From contig CM063289.1 of assembly GCA_032173965.1 (NCBI GenBank), forward strand, positions 25,693,690 through 25,757,689: a stretch of 64,000 bases of DNA. Direction: 5' to 3'. Every line of letters begins with the position of its first letter. Positions within the stretch are counted from its first letter, which is position 1. This document shows, piece after piece, positions 1 to 12,700 of the stretch. Both the position numbers and the translations under genes were made by a program. Below the pieces are notes generated by a model. That model was not told the origin of the DNA and made no database searches. It saw only the letters and a program-made list of their open reading frames with translations. This DNA comes from Sitta carolinensis (lineage: Eukaryota > Chordata > Aves > Passeriformes > Sittidae).

Positions 1-564
1 ATCAAAACTCATTGTATGTCTTCCCTAAAATGGGTGCAAAAGATGTTATTCCTTGAGCAGAACAGTTAAATACTTTCCCAGTGCTGGACAATAGCTTGCA
101 ACCACAGTCTTTTCTTAATATACCAAGAGACAAAGACTAAGATGAATGGAAAGGATAAAATGTTTCCACATGACTGAAATAGGAAGTTCCCAGCTAATAC
201 TGAAAATTAAGTCTGGACAAACTGCATGTTCCTCATATGCATTAACTTTGGAAAAGCACAATATTTTTTATATGGAAAAAGAACTTATTTCCTTTCTAGT
301 CCTCTATGAAAAAATAGTTTTGTCCAATATGTTTTAAAGCAAGGGAAAACAATGTGACAAACATTATTGTCCAATGGCTCCCACATAACTTCCAAATGCT
401 GAGACACACATTTTTTAAATTTATACCAGTGAATTGGACAGAGACCATTGTTCAGATACAGATATATCTGCTCTGCTACAGCAATAGTGTGCTCTTCCCA
501 AAAGGTAGCTGTAGTAAGGATCTACCAAGTGTTTTATTGTCTCTGTCTAGAAATGCTGTCATAC
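1..564 (-). other. SLC1A7 intron 7, partial
   Basis: Intron sequence downstream of exon 7 on the minus strand. I see no exon, repeat family or RNA gene in it. Confidence 0.8.
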
Positions 565-798
565 CTGGAGGATGTGGCCAGAGCAATGAGCAAGGCTTGA
601 AGGATCCCTCTGATGAAGACAATGGGATTCTTCTTGGTGATGAAGAAGTACATCATTGGCAGAATAAAGAGCCCGTGCACCACCAGGCCACACACCACCG
701 TAATGGCATAGAAACCCAGCTTCTTCCCAATGGCCGAGGGGTCGTCCATTTCTAAGATTTTGCCAGCTATTAGGAACACAATTCCAAATGGAAAATAC
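565..798 (-). CDS. SLC1A7: SLC1A7 coding exon 7 (last exon in window)
   Basis: 234 bases encoding (W)[21 protein letters not shown]6 ([20 protein letters not shown]) and the beginning of re-entrant hairpin HP1 ([20 protein letters not shown]). Acceptor TTGCTCAG|G, donor TCCAG|GTATGA. The next exon, expected to begin with the serine-rich HP1 tip, is not in bases 1-564. Confidence 0.95.
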
Positions 799-3700
799 CT
801 GAGCAAAAAGAAAGGGAGTCATTATTAGGAGACAGCTGCCTTCCATCACAGTGCAGTACCAACACTGTCTGGGTTTGGCTGTTCTGGCTCCACACCACAG
901 GAGGATGCCCAGAGCACTGGGCTAAACAGTTTTTTCTGTGGGGTCCCCCTCAGCACAGCTGAGGTTAGGGTGCTGGCAAGGAATGACTTTAAAATGTTCT
1001 GGTTCTGAAGGTAGCTCTGACATTTTAGCTTCAGGCAGGTAGATTACTGGGAAGAGGGAGAATGAATCCTAAGCTCCTCTCATGTGTTTGTGCTCATGTA
1101 GCTGTTCATGGATTTTTGTTGGAAACTTTTAAGTAAAGGTTTATGTTGCCTTTGGAAGACAGAGGAGAAACACCAACATGTATTGGACATGCTGTTGGAC
1201 TTCCTGGGGCAGATAAATAGGCAGAAGAATTGTTAGTTTCTGAATCCACTCTGGACTAGTGCTTTATCAAAAGTGTTGTGCTTCTGTGTCAGCTATGTAC
1301 AAAGTCACAGATGCTCAAAAGCTTTAGATTCAAAAAAATCTGTGAGCATCCAGCCATCTTCCACTTGCAGCTGTGCCATCTCCAGAGACTTGACACTCCT
1401 TCCTCATTTTTCCAGAAATAAACTATACTATAAACTTCGGCATACCCACCCAAGCAATCATTCCCTGGCCCAGCTCAGTGAGATTGGACCATGTAGCTGG
1501 AAAGGGAGGCTGAGTGCTGGGTGCTGCTTCCCTGGCCCATGTCATGCTGAGCCACACTGGGGGGCATCCTGAAGTGGGGAGAAGGTGCTAAGCTGATGGC
1601 TCCTGTTGTTGGCAGCCACCTGCTGTTGCTCTGATCTTTGGGGCAGGTGTGTTGGCAGGTGTGGCTGTGTCTGCAGCAGTGCTGGAAGGGATGGAAGTAC
1701 TGGCTAGAGCATCCCATCCTGCTTCTCCCTTGTGTGGGCTGGGTGGCTGTGATCCCCTTGGCATGCCCAGGGATTGGCAGTGCCCTTGGGGTGTACAGCA
1801 CACCCCATCCAGCTATACCATCTTCTGTTATTTGGGAGGAACACAGAGATGCCCCATCGAAAGGATGGTACAAACCAGGGACAGGTGTATGTGCATCCTC
1901 AGATGCTGAGGCCCTGCAAAACAAAGGGTTCTTCATCCTCATTTATTTCCCTGGAAATAAATTTGTGAGATTTCTATGCATTTTCTTCTGTTGAAATGTT
2001 CTTACTCTTTTTTAAAAATACTGATTTTCTTAGTAAAACAGTTACTTACCAAACAGCAACTGCCACTATCTTCATGACAGATTCATTCAAACACTGGCAA
2101 AAGCTGACCAGAGGGACGCCGCTGTTCCCCATTCTTCCCAACATTATACCTGCAATCAAAGCATTTGGGTTTGGTTTCTCAGGTGTCTTCACACACAGCC
2201 CTGGTGCTTTCCCTCCCTGCTGAAACTCAAAGCCCCTGGTAGCAAGGCTGTGTCCTTAACCATCAGTCACAGAGCCCTGTGAGGGATCTATCTACTCTGA
2301 GTAATCCATGGAAAACAAACTGAGAAACAGTTTTTAGTGAAGGAATCTGTCTCTGCCTACCACCAGGCAGCACCGAGGACTTGGGATGCAAAGCCAGGTT
2401 ATGAAGTTTGCTCTGGTAATGGGGAGTTAGTCATGAAGTCTCTGACATATTTTTAGTAGCTTTCTGTCTACATGATAGTAATTAACCTTTATAATCAGTC
2501 AGGCTTTGCAGTTTTGGGGGAGGTAAGGAAATGCAGATTCACAGCGAGAAAGGCCAAATTGCTGTAAACACTAACCAGTAAAAAAGAAAGCAAATAAAAC
2601 CCATGTATGTACCCCCATTGCTCAGAAAGGAAATGAATACAGCTCTGGGATGTGTCATCTAACCATATATTCTCCAGAGAGTGTTAGTTTCCATTAATGC
2701 ATATAAATAGATGACATTTTCCTATAGTTAATTATCCTCCCTGAAAGGATTATAAGTGATCGAGTCAATTGCTCAAGGAAGCACTTCAAAAACTGGCTGC
2801 ACCAAGGGAGTTTGCCTTTGAGGGGAGCTGCCTGGGAAAGCAGGAGCTGGCAGTGGGGGGTGAGCTGCAGCCTGCTCTGGATGTGCTCCGCGCTTAGAGC
2901 GGGGAGCCCGGCTCTGTGCCTCGGAGCCCTGCTCTGTGCCTCGGAGCCCTGCTCTGTGGCTCGGAGCCCGGCTCTGTGCCTGGGAGCCCTGCTCTGTGCC
3001 TCGGAGCCCGGCTCTGTCCCTCGGAGCCCAGCTCTGTGCCTCGGAGCCTGGCTCTGTCCCTCGGAGCCCAGCTCACTCTGTGGCTCGGAGCCCGGCTCTG
3101 TCCCTGGGAGCCCAGCTCTGTTCCTGGGAGCCCGGCTCTGTGCCTCGGAGCCCAGCTCTGTGCCTCGGAGCCCTGCTCTGTGCCTCGGAGCCCAGCTCTG
3201 TCCCTCGGAGCCCGGCTCTGTGCCTCGGAGCCCGGCTCTGTGCCTGGGAGCCCTGCTCTGTGCCTCGGAGCCCGGCTCTGTGCCTCGGAGCCCAGCTCTT
3301 TCCCTCGGAGCCCAGCTCTTTCCCTCGGAGCCCGGCTCTGTCCCTGGGAGCCCAGCTCTGTTCCTGGGAGCCGCTCTGGCCTCGGAGCGCTGTGCCTCGG
3401 AGCCCAGCTCTGTCCTCGGAGCCCGCTCTGTCCCTCGGAGCCCGGCTCTGTCCCTCGGAGCCCGGCTCTGTGCCTCGGAGCCCGGCTCTGTCCCTGGGAG
3501 CCCAGCTCTGTGCCTCGGAGCCCTGCTCTGTGGCTCAGAGCCCGGCTCTGTCCCTTGGAGCCCGACTCTGTGCCTCAGAGCCCGGCTCTGTCCCTGGGAG
3601 CCCGACTCTGTCCCTGGGAGCCCGGCTCTGTGCCTCGGAGCCCGGCTCTGTCCCTGGGAGCCCAGCTCTGTGGCTCGGAGCCCGGCTCTGTCCCTGGGAG

Positions 3701-6700
3701 CCCAGCTCTGTCCCTGGGAGGCCTGCTCTGTGCCTCGGAGCCCAGCTCTGTCCCTGGGAGCCCAGCTCTGTGGCTCGTAGCCCAGCTCTGTCCCTGGGAG
3801 CCCAGCTCTGTGCCTCGGAGCCCTGCTCTGTGGCTCGGAGCCCGGCTCTGTCCCTCGGAGCCCGGCTCTGTGCCTCGGAGCCCTGCTCTGTGCCTCGGAG
3901 CCCGGCTCTCTCCCTGGGAGCCCGGCTCTGTCCCTTGGAGCCCGGCTCTGTGCCTCGGAGCCCGGCTCTGTCCCTGGGAGCCCGGCTCTGTTCCTGGGAG
4001 CCCAGCTCTGTGCCTCGGAGCCCGGCTCTGTGCCTCGGAGCCCGGCTCTATGCCTCGGAGCCCGGCTCTGTGCCTCGGACCCCGGCTCTGTGCCTCGGAG
4101 CCCTGCTCTGTGCCTCGGAGCCCGGCTCTGTGCCTCGGAGCCTGCAGCTCGGAGCCCGCAGCTCGGAGCCCGCAGCTTGGAGCCTGCAGCTCGGAGCCTC
4201 GGCTCGGCCAGTGCGCCTTCCATGGCCATCCCCTGCTGAGGCAGGAGGGAGGCTTTCATCTGCCTTTTCCAGGGATTTCACAATAGCAGTGCTCTCAAGA
4301 TGTGAGTTTGTAGGCCTGTTAGTATTCATCTAAGCCATAATTTTTAGGTCAGAAAGCACTCTTCCATGAAGCTGTTTCAATGTTTCCGTTTTGGGGAGCG
4401 GAGGCGGGGGGTGTGGAGGAATGCAGTCCCTGAAATTGGCCCTGGTGATGACAATTGTGGAGGGTTTGGTGTCCCAGGTTTGTTCGTGGCTGCTACAGCC
4501 AGAGGTGACCCAGCAGCCATGCTCTGGTGACAATCCTGGTGCTGTTTTGTGTGCATCAACCGGGAAGAAACCAACTCAGCTTCCACCGCTGAGCCCCGGA
4601 CCAGCAAGACGGAGGGGCTCGGTAAAAGTCATACATTCAGTTCTGGGCAGACAATGAATGATCTTCTGTTCTCAGAAGTAGAAAATTGCCCTTGGTCCTA
4701 ATAAGTAGATGTAATTAATTCATTCATATCCAGTATGTTTTGACTGGAATCGTGTTTGTGGTAATGTTGTACTTTGGAAATGGACTATAAAATGCTACAA
4801 ACTGGGAGACAGCCAGTTTCCAGCAGGGTTGTACAGGGAATACCACCCACTGGGGAAGCTAAAAAAATAGAGACAAATCAGCTAATTCCACGTTTGAATC
4901 TTGACCCCTTGTGCTGGTATAAACCATAATATAAATAAATACAGTAAAAAATGTTTTATGGAGCTACCTTTGCTGACGAGATTAACTTCCAAGAATAAAT
5001 TTACATAAGGAAAATTTGATCAGCATTTTCCTATAAAAGTCGTCAGAACTTTATGATTAACTAGGAAATGTTTGTTTAAATTTCTTCTTTCAACTCCACA
5101 AACATAATATAACACACATGGCACCAATGAGTTCCTCCAGCAAGTTAAACTAAGTAAATAAGCCAGACAGAAGCTCTTACTCTGCCGAGCTACTAGGTGG
5201 TATATAACTATCTTCATTGCAGGATACCAAAAATAAAATCAAGAGGCCTCAATCAAAAAAGGAATATCCACAGATTTAAAACTCATAAAGCAGTGTGGGT
5301 TGGCATACTGGTAGAGGGACCATGGGTCTGATCTGAGCACACTGTAAAAGGCTGTCTTACAGTCAGCAAAAGATAGGTCATAAATAAAAGCTCAAAACAA
5401 TTGAGAAAAAATAAAAGAAAAAGATTGTATGTGAATGCACAGAAAACACAACTACATGTACAAAAGTCATCAAGGATTTTGAAAATTTGTCTTTGAAAGG
5501 GTGGGGGGAACAGCTCTGTAACAGTCTTACCTTTTTCCCCACAAAGTTTAGACAGAAACAGTTAAAAAAGATGAGTCAGGAAACCAAACAACCCAACCCC
5601 AATCCTTTTCTCTTAAACAGACCCTCGGATTATTACAAACCAAATGTGTGAAACCTACCCATCGTGGCAGAGAATATCACAATGCCAAGTACATTCATGC
5701 CATCACTAGCACCTGGCTCTGATTTGTAAATCACTTCAGGAGGGGGGGTGATATCCAAGGCAAAATTCTGGACATTGGATCCATTCTCGTCCTGCACTCC
5801 GTATATTATAATGCGACGGGTTGTGCTTTCAGGTGACGCTTTGCTCGATTTAATGATGGGGATACTCCTGGTGCGATACTGAAAGAAAAGAAAGGAGATT
5901 TTATTACAATGTCCCACCAGGAATTAATAGTTTAATGAGACCTCCTAAGTGCTCTCTTTCAACAATGCTGCATGTTGAAGGGTCAGGCATGAAAAGCAGA
6001 ATGAACACTCCTGTCCCTATCTGATAAAATCTGTAAAAACAGTTGAATTTTTGGAAAAGCATAACAAAACCAGAGTTTCCTCTAATCAGACCGTGGTGCA
6101 GCAAAAACACTTTGCCTCCTGACAGAGCTACTTTCCTGTAAAACATAATTAGGAATGACTCTCTAGAGGTTCTGAGTACCCTTCTCTTTGTGAGGTTCCC
6201 ATGAAATATTCCCACAGGTGAAATGAATACAGTCGTGCCTCTTGCTCCCTCAGAACTTTTAGATGAGCCAAATTCCAACCTGAGTAATTAGATTCTTCCC
6301 TAATACATTATTTTTTTTTGCTTTAATTGAACATGGTATTCTGTTCTTCCTTTGTGTGTTGCTGCAGGGTGCTCTTAAACATATTCCAGCTCTGCTCAGG
6401 TGGAGAGTGTAAATGTATTCCCTAGTCAAACTAGAGAGCACTTTATCCCTGTTTTTCCTTTAGATACCATGGCTGCTGAGGCTAATGGAATGGGACTCAT
6501 TAATTCCTAAATATTGAAGGTACAAACAGTGTCTGCAGTCATTTTCCATGTCTGTATCTGTTGTGTTATACAAAGGTATATGTTTCATATAATGCTGGCT
6601 CATGTCTTTCATCAGTAAAAGGAATGTAGCCACTTACCTGCTTGAATGTGGCCTCAACAAGATTGGCTGGAAACATGTTCCTAAAAATGAACAAATAGAA

Positions 6701-9700
6701 GAATAATTTCTATGGAACTGAAACCAACTTCTCTTTACTGGGTGTTGGGTCTGCCATGATAAATCAGTTCTTTGCCCTCCTGGAGAGCCAGGGCTGGGGA
6801 GGTGCTGAGGATGCCACTGTCTCCCACTGTGCCACACAGCTGGGCCTGGCTGAGCACAGTTCAACAGAGACAGCTCCTCGGAACTGAACTCCTGGGCCTC
6901 GCTTCCAGACACCTGGGGTGAGACCCAGGAGCTCTGCCTGCAGATTCTGGCTCTGCCACTGTCTCCATGTTGTAACTGGGAGAACATAATTGATTCCCTT
7001 CCCCATCTGCTGACTGGGGGAGTGAATATTCTTTTATTCCATATTTTATCTTCCCTACTAAGATAATGAGCTGTTCAGGACAGTCAGGGATGTGTTCCTG
7101 AGACCTCTGGCTGCTGTAATCTACCGTGGGACTTCTAAGTACTCCTGTGCTAATTCATAAACTAGTAACCCTGCTACATTTTCTTCACTAAAATTGCAAG
7201 TGGTGTAGACTTTGCATTGGTTTGGTCAAGAACAGTTTGCTTTTCAAAAAGAGGATCTCATTCCTGATGAAAAGAGCTGAGATTAGAGCTGTACAGTGCT
7301 CAGTTTTATTTTGATACGGTTCTGAGGCTTCAGAACCTGAATGAGGCCAGTGGCTTCATCTTTGCTTGCAGCTGAGCTACAGAGGAAGGCAATGACCCAG
7401 CACTGAGATTGCAGGGAGACCAGTAGATTTCTAATTCCAAAAGGGACTCTTCTTGTCACCTTTTCTGACTTTCTGTGTATCTCACTCTGTGACATTTCAC
7501 ACAATTATATCTGGAGCTAATTTATAACTTCAGTTTGAGCTGGATACTACTTTGCAGAAAGACATTCAATCCTAATTTGAAATTGAGAGCACACCCTCTA
7601 CAGGCTTCAAAGAGGAATCATAGTATTATTGGGAAAAACCAGCTAAAAAGTCATACATTTCCGTGCAGCATTTGGGAATAAAGATTTGTGTGATTATTCT
7701 AATAGGATCATTTTCAGGACTGATTTATTTCCAACCTTTCCAACCTAAGCTTCTGAACCTTGGGGCAGAAGACAGGGACAGTCTATGACTCAATTATCTT
7801 CTTTAATACACCTGAGTTTATGCAATGAGAAATTCCTGAGTTCTCCAACAAAATTACTTTTAATTCAAAGTCCCACTTAAACCCCAAGGCGGGTTAACCC
7901 TCAAATATATGTGGAAAGCCTATTCTCAATTCCAAAGAGAATTGCTGTGTACACGGGCAGTTAAATGCATGCTGAACCATATTGCAGAGCTGCTTTCCTC
8001 TCTGCAGCAGAGGAATTGCTCAAAAGAGGTAATTAATTATCTTTTAGGGAGAACTGTGGGAGAAAAAAATTATTTAAGTGACAGTAGGACTGCCTAATGA
8101 TAGAAACAGAAGACTGAACATGAGAGGGGCTTGTTTGCCTGCTGCTTGAGAGCAGAGGAGTCTCGTAAAGGCATTGGATTGTCTCTGCAGACTGTCCACA
8201 AAGCTGCTGATTCTCTGGTTCAAATGTCAAATGAGCAGCCAAAGCAAGGCACAGACAAGAGGCAGCTGTTCATTCTTTCCCTATCAGGTGCAGACACAAC
8301 CTTCTGCCTGAGCCCTGGGGCTTCACTGACACAGGGAGCCAACTGAGGAACAGCTGGATGGGGCTGGGCCTGGGAAGAGGATGTTCCTAGGAGAGTAAAG
8401 GTGGTTACTGCTTTATTATGCCTCATGAGGGAATTCTGCTTCCAGATTGTTAAAGGCTCATTAATATGCACTTGTCTTTGTTTTGTAATTTAAGATGCTG
8501 GGCTGAAAGGTGCTCCAGGAGTGCTCAGTGCGATGGTTGTGCTCTGACCTGCTGTGTGAATGTGAAATGTTCTGAAAGCAGAGATCCACACGGGGATTCC
8601 AGCACAGCTCTGAATATGCACCTCACGTATGAGCTGTGACTTCTCACAGAAACATGAATTTAATTGCTGATCATTTCCACTTTCTCCCTCATAGTTCTAA
8701 TTAGTAGAATTAAGAACAATTAAGACTGCTTGAGAAAGGAAATATCATATGGTTAGTAGCTAGATTAAATGTTAGACAAATTTGTAGAGGATTAAAGCAT
8801 TTTGTTTCTTTATTATTCTTTATCCTACAGGAATTACAACTACCCACTTAATACTAGATGCTGGAATTATCCCAATATTTTTTAATAAATTATGCACTGT
8901 GATCCAGTCTTTCAGACTAGCCTTACCAAAGTTACACAATTTATGTGGTGAAAGGATGACCTGAATGTGTTTGCCAGAGCCTCGGCTTATTTTTATTTTA
9001 AGCTGGTTTACTTGGATTGAGAAAATCCAGTATTAGCCAAAATTAAGTTTTGTTAATTAAAAACATTTATGAGAGCAATTGGTGGATGAGAACTTTAATG
9101 GACTAAAAACAAAAGATGAGAAGAAAGAATTGAATTGCCACTAGAGATGGAAGGTGACTGGGAGGTTTTCTTGGTTCTGTCAGGCCACTTCAGTAACACT
9201 TCTTGCTTGAGGGGTGTGTTTTGCTGCACACTGACATTTCCAGCCATGAACTGGATGGAGAAAGGACCTCCTGGGAATGGTTCAGAACAAGAGACTGAAG
9301 GGAGAGTGGTATGGAGGATTTGATTTTTTGGGACAGAACTGGGATGAGGAGGGCTGGCTGGATCCTCAGAAGGTCCCAGGGTAGCCCTGCTGTGGGTCTC
9401 CTGCCCACCAAACCTGAGTCCTGGGGAATGCTACAGAGTGGCTCAAAATCCAGACACCTGCATTTGCCCAAACATATGACAAAATTAATGGCAGAGTGTT
9501 GTAGCCTGTCCATCCCCACCCACCTCTGCTCCAAGCACCCAGCCTGTCCCCAGCTGTGGATGAGGTCCAGACCGTACCCACGTGGGTCTGGCCCCAGGAT
9601 CCTGCAGTGAGGCTGTGTCTCTACTCAGGCCCTGTTTGTCACTGATGGACACCGAATTAAAGATGCTGCCAGCACTTAGGAAGGAGTGATTCAAACTGAG

Positions 9701-12700
9701 CTCATCATTGCTGTCAGCTCCTATAAATACTTCTGTGTTTGTTCATTTAAGATAAAATATTTCTGAAGTTCCAGCATTGCTTGCGGATTGTTTACAAGAC
9801 ACAGGTCACAGAATAATAATGCAGGAAGCGTAATGTGACCTGAGAGTCATTTCTCTAGCACAAGCAACTTTGTCTCTAACCTCAGTTGTTCAGTTCAGCA
9901 TTCCTAGCAGAAATAATTTCACATAAGAGTAGGGAATTAAACCTACTGCATGACAGTGACCGAGTCTGGTTTAAAACATAGATAAATTTAGGTCTGAGAC
10001 AAGGATATTGTTGTAAAACAGATACTGAAGACATAGGCTTTCTGGTTACATAAAAAATATAACAGCTAAATACTGCCTGCCCTGAGGAATAACATTTTCC
10101 AGAGCATCTTCTGCCTCAGGAACTCTGCCAGATAGAGCAGGAGTATTCAGCTGAGGCTAAAAGAGTGAATGTGCATGAAACTTCAATATCAGCTCAGTGA
10201 ACCTTCTACAGAGCTGCGCTACTGAGCCCCAGCTGGCAGAGCAGGCCTGGCCTGCATTTGCTGTGACAGCAGCACAGATGCACGAGTGACCTACAAATCA
10301 CCATCTTTGACTGGAGCCTGCTGTGATGCACAGGCTGCTGCATCCTACGAGCAAATTTTGGAGCCCTTCCCTAATTCTCCATGGGATAAGAGGATTCAGA
10401 TGTAGATGTATCGAATTAGGAACGTTTATGTACATGTAATACGAGACAACTATGGCAACATGTGTTCTGCAATTTGGTAGGCATGGATTTTGAGGAAATC
10501 CTAAAGACTTGTATGCAGTGCAGGCAGCACCTGGTCTGAGCAGCAGATCTGAGGGTGCAGCTTCCCGTTACACACAGGACAAATTAGCATCTTGCCAAAA
10601 GTGGAAGGTCCTCTTCCCTTCCCCATTTTCTCCCAGCAACTGTCCTATGAATTAAGACAGAGTTGATTGTTTTTGCTCCCCTAATTTCAGCTGCTTTAGG
10701 AAGCTGAATTGCGTTAGGAAGCCATTCTTCAGCACTGCCCCCAGGATGTGGGAGCCCTCTTGTGTCTCTAGAAGGTGGCTGGCTCTGAGACCCACGGTAG
10801 TGACACAAAGAGCAGCACTGTTAAGCTGTGTCACTGTGAGGCTGTTAACTGAACTGTCCTGAGAACACGAGCCTGCAGCTACTGGGACAGATCCTTTCAC
10901 ATCCCCTGGGTAACTCCTGTTAGAAATAACAGGCCAGATGCTGGTTTCAGTAATGCTACTGAATATCTGAAATACTCATTCTGAGTCCTGCCCACAGTGT
11001 CATTAACTCACAGCATTCAGCTTTTGCAGATCCTTTCAGTCAGAAATGAGGCCAGCGGCTCTAGCGCGGGACTGCCACAGGTACGGCAGATGTTGTTTCC
11101 TGGACTCAGAACACCCCTTCCCTCTGGCACTCTGTGCTCTGCAGCCCCAATCTGGTTTTGCTCTCAGACTTTGATGTTATCAGCCCCTAATCCCTGCCAC
11201 ACCAGACAGTCTGGCTGCAGTCTCCCATGCTGTGGAATTAAAGCCACCAGACTGGGGGTTTTGCTACATATGTGTCCTCATAATATTTATTGGCCTATAT
11301 TTGCACTAGGCATAAAGCAGCTTTGGATGCTCTGCTCTCAAATTTGAGCAAGCCTAGCTGAGCTTGCAAAGACATTGTTTTAAGGCTGAGAATTTGACAG
11401 TATTCTAATATTTAAGTCTTTGAAACCGTAGCAGGGCCTGTGTGAGAAACCATCTTGCGCATCAGTGGTCACCTCCAGTGCCTCATCTCGTTTCTCAGTA
11501 TCCATCATACTACCTCCTGCTAAAGGACCAAAGAAGGCTTTTGCAGAATTAATGAGGCACTAAAATCCTCATTATTGGGATAAAAAGTACTTAGTGAATG
11601 CAAAAATCACTAATCAGGTCTAAGTTACTTTGTCTTTCTTTGGTTTTTTTTCAAAGATCAGAGCAGAACTCATATTGTGGAATCATATTGTCAAATGTGG
11701 ACTTTTTAGCTGTCCTGAGGGCAGCATGGTATTTTGGTTCCAGTAAGGGATCTGAACTTTCTTACCCTGCTTCCTCTGAAAGAAAAGGTCCTGACAAAGC
11801 CCCAGCAGGGCTATGGCTGTCTGAAAGTGGAAACACAAGTGCATCACAGCTTTAGGCATCTCAAAAAGGCTGAATTATACTGAAGGTAACATGACAGGCC
11901 CAACATATTTCCATCGTGGTTCCAGCAAGGCAAGTTATTCCATAAAAAGTGTGTGTTTACACTGGAAAAGGTCCAGACCAGTTGTCAGGAGGATGGACAA
12001 CAGATTCCCCTGCAAGGTCGAAGCTTTCCTAGTGCACTTTTAATTCCTGGCCCCTGTGCACCTCCCCCTCCGTGACTAGAGCCTCCTGACCAGAGAGCAG
12101 AATTTGCTTCAGAGCCCATCTCCTCAGGGTGGTTTTCATCATGGAATTATCTTTATTCCGTGTTGGATTCATTTTGTGCCAAATAGAGACTGCACTTTTG
12201 GAGGCCTGAGAGCTCTTTGTAAGTACTTAAGGTTGGGGCTCCTGTGGAGATTGAACTCCTAAAAATCAACCAGAAGCAAAGACCTGGTGCCAGTGCAGAA
12301 CATTTCTGGCATAAGGCTGGTTTTGTGAGACAAAAAACACCCTGGCAATCTGAAAAGAGTAAAGAGTGGTATTTTGCCATAGGGGACAGATAAATATTTC
12401 TGTCATAGTACACAGTGGCTTTTGACAAAAGATACATTAATGTACAGCATAGTTATTTTAAAATGTTCTTTTGTAGTTTAAACCTGGATCATTCAATGCA
12501 CTCTAAAATATCTTACTGTGTCTGCATACAACTCAGTCTTCAGTTGTAAACTCCTGAAGGGGTGATTCCTGATTTTGCACAGCCTGACTTTTTCCACACA
12601 ACAATAGATACTGGGGTTTTTCTGTCCTATTTTCAAGAAACACAATTTCAATAATATAGGATATAGCCCTTAGCTTGAAAAAGGGAAAGGAAGTGATTTT

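Larger units (their letters stand above)
2150..5658 (-). other. SLC1A7 intron 5
   Basis: 3.5 kb intron between exons 5 and 6. More than a third of it is the 20-bp minisatellite at about 2901-4205. The rest is AT-rich sequence without recognisable features. Confidence 0.85.

Noticed and set aside
2694..4333. Open frames of 321-521 codons on both strands, Ser/Pro/Ala/Leu- or Arg/Gly-rich
   Set aside because: They are produced by the 20-bp tandem array lacking stops in several frames; the translations are only the periodic repeat, and the region is inside an SLC1A7 intron.
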